Source: Polaromonas sp. 39-63-25 (GTDB taxonomy: Bacteria; Pseudomonadota; Gammaproteobacteria; Burkholderiales; Burkholderiaceae_C). Taken from it: a stretch of DNA of 63,737 nt. A program made the translations under genes and the position numbers. The stretch spans positions 1-63,737 of the forward strand of contig NZ_NCJH01000019.1 of NCBI RefSeq assembly GCF_002278925.1, given 5' to 3'. Position 1 is the stretch's first letter. Each line of letters opens with the position of its first letter. Below the pieces are notes generated by a model. The model made no database searches, was not told the origin of the DNA, and saw nothing but the letters and a program-made list of their open reading frames with translations. Of this stretch, positions 21,136-29,200 are shown piece by piece.

Positions 21136-21927
21136 TCAGCGGGAGGAGCCTCCTATTTTTTTTTTTGGTTTCTTCAATTTGCTTGGGTTCTTGAAGCGAG
21201 TGAACTCTTCTGGAAGCAATTGCAGGAGTGTATCGGTGGGGGGATCTTCAAGATCGTAAGTCAAGTCGAATTGATTTAGAACGGAAACGAATCTACGAGG
21301 GCCGCCGTCTTCCTTTGTTGAACTGCCAGCCTTCAGTTTGTCGGTTTTTTCATCAAAGTAAAGTTCATAAGCAAGTCGAACTACATTTTTGCTTTCGACA
21401 AACTGCTGAGTAGCCGATATCTGCATCTGCGGTTCAGCACGAACTGCGACGGGAACGGGATGCTTTGTGCCGGGCACAAGGAGTACTTTGCTTCGGTCGC
21501 CATGGACGGTGACTAACGCCCAAGCGCTTCTGACTATGTGTCGGTAATAACGTTGGTATGAATACTCCTTGGCCAACACATAGGCGGAAAGCTCCAATGG
21601 CTTCCGATTCCCCTCAATCGATGGGCACAGCTCATCAAATAGATAAAGTGCCAACCAGTTCCACAAGCGGTAGTCGTGTGAGATGTCACTTTTTGGTAGT
21701 GATACCAAAACGCTAGTGCACAGGTAATTGCCTAGCTCATACGCAGAAGAAAATGGGCGACCATACGGTCGTGGCTCTATTTGCGCGGTGAATTTAGCTT
21801 TCTCTGACCAAGCATCATCAAGCAAGATTTCCTTAGGTGGCTCCAGTGTTGCATCATCGGCCAGAGACAGAATATAGGCGGTGAACTTTGATATTCCTGC
21901 ATCGTTGAGGACCCGTATTTCATTCAT
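21136..21927 (-). CDS. Unknown protein, last gene of the MORC-type defence operon
   Basis: I do not recognise this 263-residue soluble protein. It has a predominantly helical middle (WNWLALYLFDELCP ... YSYQRYYRHIVRSAW) and a very basic tail ending KKPKKKIGGSSR, encoded by a long T tract in the plus strand. Its start overlaps the stop of the 258-residue gene by 8 nt. GC content is clearly below that of flanking genes. Position as the third gene after a GHKL ATPase suggests it is a subunit or effector of that system. The basic tail could contact nucleic acid; this is a guess. Confidence 0.8.
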   Translation of the reverse strand: MNEIRVLNDAGISKFTAYILSLADDATLEPPKEILLDDAWSEKAKFTAQIEPRPYGRPFSSAYELGNYLCTSVLVSLPKSDISHDYRLWNWLALYLFDELCPSIEGNRKPLELSAYVLAKEYSYQRYYRHIVRSAWALVTVHGDRSKVLLVPGTKHPVPVAVRAEPQMQISATQQFVESKNVVRLAYELYFDEKTDKLKAGSSTKEDGGPRRFVSVLNQFDLTYDLEDPPTDTLLQLLPEEFTRFKNPSKLKKPKKKIGGSSR

Positions 21928-22696
21928 GGTACGAAGGCTCCGGCTCTTTTGTGATCATTGCTTGAGTCGCGAATTGATACTTATTCGAGAAAGCCGCAAC
22001 GGCTTGATTGACAAATGTGTCTCGCTCATCATCTTCATCAAACAACTGGCTCGGAAATGAGATACCGAGCTTGGCCAGAAAGATCTTCCAAGATGCAAGC
22101 CATTCAAGCTCCGCCGACTCCGGGTCTAGCATATGCATTACGATTTTCCGGAATGCCTCCACGAAAACAGAGCCTCGAAGTAGTGGATCGTTTTTGATCC
22201 TATAGGCTAGGTCAGGAATTCGGTTATTCACAAGGAGATATGGTCGATCTGTATCGGCCAGGCTGATGTCCCAAATTCGCTCCCCGAGCCATTCAGGCTT
22301 CGCGGGGAGAAGGGGTTTGATGCCGGCTTGATCGCCCGAGACCAATGGAGCGTTCGCCGGTATGCGATGGCCTGATGCGAGAAGGCGACCGACGTGGCTG
22401 GTTGTATCGATAACCTTTACGCGAAAGAGAATTTCGCCACCCTTATCAATTTCCGCAAGTGAAGTATCTGTCGGAGGTGTTATTTCTCCGATAGTGCCGT
22501 AAGTAAAGCGCGAGCCGCTGGCGCGAAAGTATGGCTCAACTATGACCGATGCGTCATGGGGCAAGCCAAGTTCGCTTAGCCCCGCAAGATGTGCTGTGAA
22601 ACTCGTCGGTAGTCCGTCCGGCGTCCGAGCTATGTCAAAGGACACCATTGAGCGATTTATACGCAGCCGACCCGTGGAGTTAATCGTTCGCTTCAT
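21920..22696 (-). CDS. Unknown protein, middle gene of the MORC-type defence operon
   Basis: I do not recognise this 258-residue protein. The first ~100 residues look beta-rich with alternating hydrophobics (VIVEPYFRASGSRFTYGTIG), the rest helical. No nuclease signature is evident. It overlaps the ATPase gene by 4 nt (ATGA) and the next gene by 8 nt, so all three are almost certainly translated together and probably form a complex. Composition is A/T-richer than the chromosome backbone. Homology search against defence-island proteins is the key test. Confidence 0.8.
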   Translation of the reverse strand: MKRTINSTGRLRINRSMVSFDIARTPDGLPTSFTAHLAGLSELGLPHDASVIVEPYFRASGSRFTYGTIGEITPPTDTSLAEIDKGGEILFRVKVIDTTSHVGRLLASGHRIPANAPLVSGDQAGIKPLLPAKPEWLGERIWDISLADTDRPYLLVNNRIPDLAYRIKNDPLLRGSVFVEAFRKIVMHMLDPESAELEWLASWKIFLAKLGISFPSQLFDEDDERDTFVNQAVAAFSNKYQFATQAMITKEPEPSYHE

Positions 22697-24531
22697 TCGG
22701 ATTGCTCCACGTTGAGTTCTAGATCCCGCTCCAAGTCAAATCCCGTTATGTCGAGACGGAATGCTGGATTGGAGACGTTAATCTCAAGGGTGTTCGGATT
22801 GATGGCTTTCCAAGATGCACCGCTAGCGGAGACATGAGGATGTGTAGAACCTGAAAAGTCGAAGTCTTGTCGCTTGTGTTTGTTGAATGCATTTCCTCTG
22901 AAAACGCCATAGGCGAGTTGAATGATCAACTTGTAAGGTACTGAAACCGTCGATGCTGCAACTCCCACAACCAGAAAGCCACCCGCTTTGGGAATTACTT
23001 TGAATACGCGCGGCTCAGGTGGTGGTGGTGGAGGCGGTGGTGGTGGTGGTGGAGAGGGGTCGGGTTTCTTTTTGACCTTCTTTCCTGGATCCGGATCAGG
23101 AATGGAGAAGAACTCGGCAAAGACGTCTTCGTCGACGGTAGTGTCTGCGTCTGCGACAAGATCATAGAACTCATTTAGAAGCCTGCGTATTGCTGAGACC
23201 GTTTCTGCGCCCCGGTCCCAGCTATCGCTAAGCTTCTTCGCAGAACCAACCCACTTTGTATGAGCCGGATTTTCGGCGTCGCCTAAAAACTCGGTGATCG
23301 GATCATCCGCTGCGATTAGGGCGCCGAACGCGCTTCTACCTTTGAAGGCACGAGCTTCGCCAGGAATCGTTATGCTGCCTCTAACGAACAAAGCCAAGCC
23401 GTTCGAATTTTCTGGCGTTTTCTTTAAATAAGCATCAACATAAGTTGTTTCTTGTGACCCGTCCTTGCGGTGTAGCGTTATCGGGGCTCGTAAAGATGCT
23501 AGCAAGCCCGAGCGATAGGCCGCTTGCAAAATTTCTTTGCTCGCATCTGACAACGACGCCGCGGTTCCCCGCTTTGGCCATTCCTTCCCTAACTGCTGCC
23601 GTTCCGTGTCAGCGTCATGTCCCGGGATAGAACGAATAAACGTGACTAATGCACCATCAGAAAGAGCCGCCCCTCCATAGGCCTTGGCAATCGAATCGAA
23701 TGTGTCGGCTGTGATGGTTTTATCCCCTATCTCCACGATCAATTTGCCTGTTAGAACAGGAAAGAAATAATTCGAGATTACGTGTGGAAGAAGAGTAATC
23801 GGTTCAAGACCACTACCAACACAAATTATTGCTATCGATAGGCCCGGTTCATTCTTTCGTTGAATTCCGGCGGCTTTGCAGAATCGCTCTATGACAGAGC
23901 TTGTTCGCTCCGGTAGTTGAAAATTATCATCGGCAGGAACAGCAAAGAAGATATGTGGTGCGTAGTCTTTATCCCCGATTTTGTGATTATTCAGAACTGC
24001 TTGACCCATTAGCAAACGCTCTAAAGCCGGGTCGCCATGCCGAATAGTTAGTCCGAAAAATGTGCCAATTGCTGATGCGCTGGAATACACAAGTTTTCCT
24101 AGGCCCCAACGGCCACCGGCTCCCCCCTTTTTATGAGATAAACCAAATCGGCGCCAGAAGTCCGAGAAATTGAGCGTGTCTTTGTTGTCCGGGTCGCCCA
24201 GTAGCCCCGTAGTGCCAAAGTCTTCGATTAGGAGGATTCGCGGTTTCGATAGATCAAGGGCAGATAAATTTATTCGTGATGCTTCTAGGTGTGGGCGAAG
24301 CGGCGATAGCAATTCGTCCCAATACCTAGCATCAGTTGCGGCTGCTTCAACAAGAGCGATTCTTGTCCTGACCGGTTCAGTTGAACCTTTGACCCGACCA
24401 TCAAGCGAGTTCTGGTGCGGTTCACGAATCAAAGTTTCGCCAATCGCGAATTCTTCGGTATTGAATTGATCCCGCTGGGTAATACCCTGATCGACTTCGG
24501 CGCGCGGAATTATCCTTGGCATGCACTTCAT
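22693..24531 (-). CDS. MORC/MutL-like GHKL ATPase of a modification-linked defence system
   Basis: A 612-residue ATPase of the GHKL fold. The three nucleotide-binding boxes are visible: N-box REPHQNSLD (36-44), G1 EDFGTTGL (103-110) and the Gly-rich lid GGAGGRWGLGK (136-146). A central domain follows, then a 12-proline run at about 494-505 and a beta-rich end domain of ~105 residues. Prokaryotic MORC/MutL-type ATPases encoded with DNA methylases in restriction-modification operons are established; here a cytosine methyltransferase and Vsr lie upstream on the same strand. Not gyrase B or HSP90, whose other domains are missing. The effector step is unknown. Confidence 0.85.
   Translation of the reverse strand: MKCMPRIIPRAEVDQGITQRDQFNTEEFAIGETLIREPHQNSLDGRVKGSTEPVRTRIALVEAAATDARYWDELLSPLRPHLEASRINLSALDLSKPRILLIEDFGTTGLLGDPDNKDTLNFSDFWRRFGLSHKKGGAGGRWGLGKLVYSSASAIGTFFGLTIRHGDPALERLLMGQAVLNNHKIGDKDYAPHIFFAVPADDNFQLPERTSSVIERFCKAAGIQRKNEPGLSIAIICVGSGLEPITLLPHVISNYFFPVLTGKLIVEIGDKTITADTFDSIAKAYGGAALSDGALVTFIRSIPGHDADTERQQLGKEWPKRGTAASLSDASKEILQAAYRSGLLASLRAPITLHRKDGSQETTYVDAYLKKTPENSNGLALFVRGSITIPGEARAFKGRSAFGALIAADDPITEFLGDAENPAHTKWVGSAKKLSDSWDRGAETVSAIRRLLNEFYDLVADADTTVDEDVFAEFFSIPDPDPGKKVKKKPDPSPPPPPPPPPPPPEPRVFKVIPKAGGFLVVGVAASTVSVPYKLIIQLAYGVFRGNAFNKHKRQDFDFSGSTHPHVSASGASWKAINPNTLEINVSNPAFRLDITGFDLERDLELNVEQSE
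23017..23053 (-). repeat. Proline-codon tract inside the ATPase gene
   Basis: A near-uniform GGT/GGA/GGC run on the plus strand encodes 12 consecutive prolines. Repeat units are 3 bp, so slippage would change linker length without a frameshift. Confidence 0.8.
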
Positions 24532-24786
24532 TTTTCTCTCCCTTGGCCATTAATTTATTTACTTCCCTATATCCGCAGCCGCCAAGGAGAGTCCTCATAT
24601 CGAAGACGCGTAACTGACGAGAACCGCCATCAGTTGTTAACCTTGTGCATCTCGACTTTGGGAAGGGGAGGGGCTTGCTTTTTTCCCGTTACTTGCGAAT
24701 TTGGATGGCCTTGCCGCTCGCGTTTTCCGCCAGCGGATAACACAAAATGTAAGACAAAACTAACATTTACAGTACTGGCATTTTCC
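24532..24786. other. Gap between ATPase and methyltransferase genes
   Basis: 255 bp, A/T-rich, without a gene. It follows the methyltransferase stop and precedes the ATPase start on the minus strand, so it may carry a separate promoter for the three effector-type genes. A purine-rich GGGAGAGAAAA ribosome site lies just before the ATPase ATG. No clear terminator is visible. Confidence 0.5.
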
Positions 24787-26334
24787 TCAGTGAGGTTGGC
24801 CTGCCCCGCGTAGTATCTGACTTACTACTTGCGCAATTTGATTGGCTAGTAAAGGTGGTACGGCATTGCCAACTTGGTGATATTTCTCTGTCCGATTTCC
24901 TTCAAAGAAATAGTTGTCGCGAAAGCTCTGTAGCCGGGCAGCCTCGCGAATCGTCAGGCTACGGCATTGTGCGGGGTCGTGGTGAATGAAGTAGTGCCCG
25001 TCCTTGGCAATGTGACTGGTTACGGTACTGCTCGGTGCTCCCTCAACCTGGGTCCTGAACCTGTCACAAAATTTTCCCGTTTTCCAGTTGGCGTGGGCTG
25101 GTGCCAAGCCGTCCAGGTTGAATTCCGTATCACCCTTCGGTGAGCGCTTGAAGTGCTCCGTAAATGTTGCTGAATAGAAGTACCGCCCGAGATCGCTAGC
25201 CATGTGCGAGCGTGCGGCATGATGCAACCAGACCTCAATGCGCTCATCGCGCACCCAGTTGAGATAGTCGTCTGAGGATTGCCTGGGTGTTCGCTTTTGG
25301 AGTCGGTCATCACCGGTGGGTAGGCCGGGCTCCATTGCTCTGGCGTTGGCCAACAGCGCTTCTGCCAGTGGGTGTTTGCGGTGCCGGGCGTCGTTGGCAA
25401 AACCACGTGCAATTCCAGTCACTGTCTGGTACCAGCCGTCTGGGCTGTCATTTGTGCTCAAGCGACTGCGTAGCCTGGGTAGATCTCGCAGTGCGAAGCC
25501 CACGGTTCGTTGCTGTTGGCGCGCAAGCAACGGGTGCTGAGTGGGCTCGAAGCCTTCCTTTACACCCAGGAGGATCACGCGATGGCGAGCCTGCGGAATT
25601 CCATGCTCTTCAGCACGAACAATAAAGTCGGCCGGGTCAATTTCGCTGATTTCCATTTCCGATGTGTACTTTGTTTCGGAAGACAGTGAGTAGATGGTGT
25701 ATCGGGCACCCTTCTTTTGTCCAGCTGCTGCGCGCGGGTTCGTTAGATCCTTCAAGATGTCGTGGAAGACCAGGTGACCGTTGAGCTTTGAGGAAAGAAT
25801 GCCCTTGACGTTTTCCATTACAAAGGCGGCCGGCTGCTCCTTTGCCAATATCCGGAGGTATTCCTGATAGAGAAAATGACGATGGTCTTCCTCCGGAACG
25901 TAGTCCTTCTTGCCAAGGTTGCGTGAGCGTCCAACCAGTGAGTAGGCTTGGCAGGGAGGTCCACCGATGAGAACGGTGTTTTCACTTGACAGCTTTTTCT
26001 TCCTCAGGATCTGATCCAGGGTTTCGTTGGAAGCAGGATCTCCCAGCGTCAGCTGTTGAGCCTCGCTCTTCGCTGCCGCCCAGAGGCTTGTATGCGCTGT
26101 TGAGGGGTGCGGAGCCCCCACGTAATTGCAATAGGCGTAGTAAGTGTCGATCGCTTTCAGGTCCCCGACCCGCTGAGCGTGCCTGAAAAAGGCTCTCAGC
26201 GTCAGGGTCTTGTGGGCGCTGCTCTCCATCTCGGCTGATACGGCAATCCGAAAGGCGTTGCCCTTATCCAGCGAGGAAAATCCCTCGCCAAGGCCGCCAG
26301 GGCCAGCAAACAAGTCAATAACGTCAATGGTCAT
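24787..26334 (-). CDS. DNA (cytosine-5)-methyltransferase
   Basis: A 515-residue C5 methyltransferase. Conserved motifs in order: I (DLFAGPGGLGEGF, 7-19), IV with the catalytic cysteine (GGPPCQAYS, Cys128), VI (ENVKG, from 174), VIII (QARHRVILLGV) and X (HQVGNAVPPLLANQI) at the end. Motif spacing is that of a single-chain enzyme; a ~60-residue insert lies between motifs I and IV. Its start overlaps the vsr stop by 11 nt. No adjacent classical restriction enzyme is visible. It presumably marks self DNA for the MORC-type system; the target sequence is unknown. Confidence 0.95.
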   Translation of the reverse strand: MTIDVIDLFAGPGGLGEGFSSLDKGNAFRIAVSAEMESSAHKTLTLRAFFRHAQRVGDLKAIDTYYAYCNYVGAPHPSTAHTSLWAAAKSEAQQLTLGDPASNETLDQILRKKKLSSENTVLIGGPPCQAYSLVGRSRNLGKKDYVPEEDHRHFLYQEYLRILAKEQPAAFVMENVKGILSSKLNGHLVFHDILKDLTNPRAAAGQKKGARYTIYSLSSETKYTSEMEISEIDPADFIVRAEEHGIPQARHRVILLGVKEGFEPTQHPLLARQQQRTVGFALRDLPRLRSRLSTNDSPDGWYQTVTGIARGFANDARHRKHPLAEALLANARAMEPGLPTGDDRLQKRTPRQSSDDYLNWVRDERIEVWLHHAARSHMASDLGRYFYSATFTEHFKRSPKGDTEFNLDGLAPAHANWKTGKFCDRFRTQVEGAPSSTVTSHIAKDGHYFIHHDPAQCRSLTIREAARLQSFRDNYFFEGNRTEKYHQVGNAVPPLLANQIAQVVSQILRGAGQPH

Positions 26335-26806
26335 GTAGTCGGTCGTTCAAGTCGGGTAGTTCCAGCGCGGGTTGAGCGCTTGGGTGTTGTATCCAGGATG
26401 CCAGAGTATCCATGCGGAAGGGTAACTTTGCCATTGCGTCCTTTCCCCGTAATGCGCATTCCCAGACAGTGGCAACTCGCCAGCCTGCAGAGAGGAGGCT
26501 GAGCAACGCAACAGTGTCACGGCTCGTATTTGCGTTTAGTTTGGTTTCCCAGAATGGCCGATTGTTGGCCGGCATCTTGGAAAGGGCGCAGCCATGCCAA
26601 TGCCAGAAGCATCCGTGGACGAAGACGGCTACCTTCCATTTCGGGAGCACAACGTCCGGGCGCCCCGGAAGACCTGCGCCATTCAGGACATACCTCAAGC
26701 CTCGGCGGTGCAGCTCCTTGCGGACAAGCAACTCTGGCTGGGTGTTCTTGCCGCCGATACCGGCCATCATGCGGCTACGTGTCGCCGCATCTACTACGTC
26801 AGCCAT
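26324..26806 (-). CDS. vsr: Very short patch repair (Vsr-type) endonuclease
   Basis: A 160-residue Vsr-type enzyme. In Dcm systems Vsr nicks next to the thymine of T:G mismatches created when methylcytosine deaminates. Family motifs are clear: TRSRMMAGIGGKNTQPELLVR, GRPDVVLPKWKVAVFVHGCFW with the zinc-site residues HWHGC, and AGWRVATVWECAL. Its start overlaps the upstream small gene by 8 nt and its stop overlaps the methyltransferase start by 11 nt. Some Vsr-like nucleases may act as restriction effectors, which remains possible here. Confidence 0.94.
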   Translation of the reverse strand: MADVVDAATRSRMMAGIGGKNTQPELLVRKELHRRGLRYVLNGAGLPGRPDVVLPKWKVAVFVHGCFWHWHGCALSKMPANNRPFWETKLNANTSRDTVALLSLLSAGWRVATVWECALRGKDAMAKLPFRMDTLASWIQHPSAQPALELPDLNDRLHDH

Positions 26807-27098
26807 ACATCGAATGCATGGCTCTCCGCTCTGCTGGGATATGGAAAGTTCTGCTCACGACCTCGAAAGCCAGGTCATGAAGTTCGTCGCCGTGTTTTGC
26901 GAAGAGCACATCAAGGATTCCTGCAACTTCCTTGGCTTCGTTGTCAGAGTAAAGCCGGGTACCGTCCGATATCCTGAGAATGTCTTCTGGCCTGTCATCA
27001 AGGCAGAAAAGCAACTCTTGCTTGTGCATGGCCTGGAGCCACGCAAACGCCGCTTCTCTGGATGTTCCGTCGAGTTGAGGGATGCGTGATTCCGTCAT
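26799..27098 (-). CDS. Small unknown protein, first gene of the vsr-methyltransferase operon
   Basis: A 99-residue acidic helical protein that I do not recognise (MTESRIPQLDGTSREAAFAWLQAM ... ). No DNA-binding motif is certain. The ATG at 27098 has AAAGGA about 10 bp upstream; the frame remains open for 22 more codons, but those lack sense. It overlaps vsr by 8 nt, so it is co-translated with it. As the promoter-proximal gene it could be a controller protein or a small subunit; there is no direct evidence for either. Confidence 0.7.
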   Translation of the reverse strand: MTESRIPQLDGTSREAAFAWLQAMHKQELLFCLDDRPEDILRISDGTRLYSDNEAKEVAGILDVLFAKHGDELHDLAFEVVSRTFHIPAERRAMHSMYG

Positions 27099-27135
27099 GA
27101 TTGCTGTTCCTTTGACAGGGGGGCTTTGCTTCACC

Positions 27136-27164
27136 AGGTTAACAGGCCGGGGATCACTTGGCAA
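27136..27164 (-). promoter_or_regulatory. Candidate promoter of the methyltransferase operon
   Basis: On the minus strand, TTGCCA (27159-27164), a 17-bp spacer and TAACCT (27136-27141) resemble -35 and -10 boxes. They lie 38 bp before the first ATG of the operon. Confidence 0.4.
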
Positions 27165-27266
27165 CCGTCAGATGGCCGTGTACGCTTGATTTTCGGCGGG
27201 ATGCGGTGGGTGGTTTCATCAGTGTCTTGCTGAGAACAGTCGATCATATTCACCCAAGGAGCCACC

Positions 27267-27680
27267 ATGTCCGATCCCTCCGACCTTCCCCCCAGCATCC
27301 TCTCCCACCTCTCCATAGGCACCAACGACTACCCGCGCGCCCGGGCGTTTTATGACGCGGTGCTGGGCGCGCTGCAGATCAAGCAGGTCATGACGCACGG
27401 CGAGTCGGTGGCTTATGGCCGGGCGTTTCCGGAGTTCTGGGTCGGGCGGCCGCTCGATGGGGGGCGGGCTGCGCCGGGCAATGGCACCCACATCAGCTTC
27501 CTGGCCAACTCGCCGGCGGAGGTGGATGCCTTTCATGCGCAGGCGCTGGCGCTGGGCGCGTTGTGCGACGGGCCGCCCGGCTTGCGGCCGCACTACACGC
27601 CGACGTACTACGCGGCCTTTGTGCGCGACCTGGACGGCCACAAGATCGAGGCCATGTGTTTTGCCGAGGCGGCGGGCTGA
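27267..27680 (+). CDS. VOC family (glyoxalase-like) protein
   Basis: A 137-residue single-domain member of the vicinal oxygen chelate superfamily. It begins LSHLSIGTNDYPRARAFYDAVLGAL, the usual first beta-alpha unit, and ends with the DLDGHKIEAMCF metal-ligand strand. The three expected ligands (H, H or E, E) can be placed, so metal binding is likely. The substrate is unknown. The start has a clear ribosome site (AAGGAG) 6 bp upstream. Confidence 0.88.
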   Translation: MSDPSDLPPSILSHLSIGTNDYPRARAFYDAVLGALQIKQVMTHGESVAYGRAFPEFWVGRPLDGGRAAPGNGTHISFLANSPAEVDAFHAQALALGALCDGPPGLRPHYTPTYYAAFVRDLDGHKIEAMCFAEAAG

Positions 27681-27732
27681 GGCTCTTGCTCTTGGGTCCG
27701 GCGGGGCCTGTTGGCCGGATTTTAGGGGTGAA

Positions 27733-27785
27733 ATCTGCCTCTGGACCTTATGGAGTGTGCGTGGGCAGCTACTAAATACGTAGCA
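27733..27785 (+). repeat. Dispersed ~55 bp intergenic repeat copy
   Basis: Forward orientation: AAATCTGCCTCTGG, TGTGCGTGGGCAGCTACTAAATACGTAGC. It lies between the VOC gene and the converging receiver gene. Confidence 0.65.
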
Positions 27786-27857
27786 GATCCGTAGCGCACC
27801 CGGGCCGCTTCGGCGCCGGCTGAGGGGTGTGCAGGCCGCGCTGGCGGCCTGCCGGCA

Positions 27858-28253
27858 CTACCAGCGTGTTTCGCCGGTGACCCGCTCCACCTCGTTGATC
27901 GCATAGGTGGTGAACTCCTCGATCTCGGTGGCTTTGTCGAACACGGCGTCGGCGCCTGCGGCCAGGCAGCGCTGGCGCATGGCCGGGGTGGCGTAGCCGG
28001 TCAGCACAACGATTTTTTGCCGCAGGTCGCGGTTGCCGCAGCTTTTGACCACATTCAGGCCGTTGCCCTGCAGCAAAAACAGGTCGACCACGGCCAGGTC
28101 CCAGTCTGTGGGGTGGTCGGCCAGCCATTGGCGGGCCTCGTCTTCGCTGCTGGCCCCGCCCACCACGCGGGCGCCCACCAGCTCTTCCAGGGACTCGGCC
28201 AGGTTGGCGCGGATCACGGGGCTGTCTTCGACCAGAAAGATTCTCAGGCGCAT
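27858..28253 (-). CDS. Single-domain response regulator (receiver)
   Basis: A 131-residue stand-alone receiver domain. The acidic pocket (E9, D10), phospho-acceptor D57 (AVVDLFLLQ), the conserved Thr in VVLTGY and the Lys in VFDKA are all present. No output domain follows, so it acts through protein contact, as CheY-like proteins do. The ATG at 28253 was chosen because the many in-frame codons upstream are Pro/Cys-rich and not receiver-like. No sensor kinase is adjacent. Confidence 0.88.
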   Translation of the reverse strand: MRLRIFLVEDSPVIRANLAESLEELVGARVVGGASSEDEARQWLADHPTDWDLAVVDLFLLQGNGLNVVKSCGNRDLRQKIVVLTGYATPAMRQRCLAAGADAVFDKATEIEEFTTYAINEVERVTGETRW

Positions 28254-28539
28254 CAAGGGACCGGTTGAAGAAAAAAGCCGCCTGGGCAACAGGCGGGCGG
28301 GGTGCAGAAATTCTTCAGGCGAGTCTACACAAGGATGGGGGTTGCCTTGAAAACTGCCCACAGGGGCCATGGGACGCGCCGCCGGGCTTGGCTGGCTGCG
28401 TTTGCAAGCGGGCCTGTATGACATAAAACAAGAACACGCAGCCAAAAAGGCGTAACTTGATGGCATGGCCCAACCCGGCAGCATGGCTGGCGCGGGGACC
28501 TTTTTCCCCTTCATCCCCCTTCATTCCAAGGAGTGCACC

Positions 28540-28746
28540 ATGCCCAGCAGCAAGAACCAGAACCCGCGTGACAAGCAGCCCCCCCACACCGGCAAGGTGG
28601 AAAACGACACCAACAAAATGGGCGAGCAGGATGCCACCCAGCTGAACCAGGGCAAGCGCACGCCCGACAGCCGCAGCGACCGCGAGGCGCATGTCGGCGG
28701 CAGCAACCAGTCGCAGGCGCGGCGCGGGAAAACCACCGGGCATTGA
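28540..28746 (+). CDS. Small hydrophilic hypothetical protein
   Basis: A 68-residue, strongly hydrophilic and probably disordered protein (MPSSKNQNPRDKQPPHTG...), rich in Asn, Gln, Lys, Arg and Asp, without hydrophobic core or Cys. An AAGGAG ribosome site lies 7 bp before the ATG, which supports it being a real gene. Such small hydrophilic proteins are often stress-induced; no specific family is recognised. Confidence 0.65.
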   Translation: MPSSKNQNPRDKQPPHTGKVENDTNKMGEQDATQLNQGKRTPDSRSDREAHVGGSNQSQARRGKTTGH

Positions 28747-28783
28747 GGCGGCCGGTTCGGGGGCTGGCGCGGGCATCCAATCG

Positions 28784-28835
28784 GGGCCCAGCCCTTGATT
28801 GGTGAGCGCCAGCAGCTATGTTTGTCATAGCGGGC
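28784..28835 (+). repeat. Dispersed ~55 bp intergenic repeat copy
   Basis: Forward orientation: GGCCCAGCCCTTGATTGG, GAGCGCCAGCAGCTATG, then CATAGCGGG. It lies before the second mntA/hepT pair. Confidence 0.75.
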
Positions 28836-28891
28836 TGATGATGGTTGCCTTGCTGGATCAATCACACCCTCGCTGGTACCATTGCGCCACG

Positions 28892-29200
28892 ATGCATCCC
28901 CTCATCACGCAAAAGCGCGCGGACATTGCGCGCATCTGTCAGCGACTGCACATCCAGCGGCTGGAAGTGTTTGGATCGGCCGCGCGCGGCACCGACTTCG
29001 ATCCACTGCGCAGCGACGCTGACTTTCTGGTGGAATTTGCCCCCGGTGCCAAGCGCGGGCTTGATGGCTACTTTGCGCTCAAGTCGGAGCTGGAGCAGTT
29101 GCTCGGGCGCGGTGTTGACCTGGTTGAGCCGCGCAGCGTGCGCAACCCGTACGTGCTGGCAGGCATCAATAGCGCACGTGAAGTGGTTTATGCAGCGTGA
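28892..29200 (+). CDS. mntA: MntA-type antitoxin (second copy)
   Basis: A 102-residue minimal nucleotidyltransferase with GSA at 28-30 and the DAD pair at 42-44; a later acidic residue (VDLVEP) completes the site. It forms a HEPN/MNT toxin-antitoxin pair with the next gene, which it overlaps by 11 nt. It is clearly different in sequence from the copy at 18581, so this is not a recent duplication. The ATG at 28892 gives the normal family N-terminus. Confidence 0.86.
   Translation: MHPLITQKRADIARICQRLHIQRLEVFGSAARGTDFDPLRSDADFLVEFAPGAKRGLDGYFALKSELEQLLGRGVDLVEPRSVRNPYVLAGINSAREVVYAA

Noticed and set aside
21120-21180. Hairpin and T12 tract resembling an intrinsic terminator at 21138-21168
   Set aside because: It lies inside the 3' end of the 263-residue gene, where it encodes the Lys-rich tail on the minus strand.
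22693-24531. The GHKL ATPase as GyrB, HSP90 or histidine kinase
   Set aside because: No TOPRIM, HSP90 middle domain or phospho-accepting His box; the context with methyltransferase and Vsr fits MORC/MutL-like proteins better.
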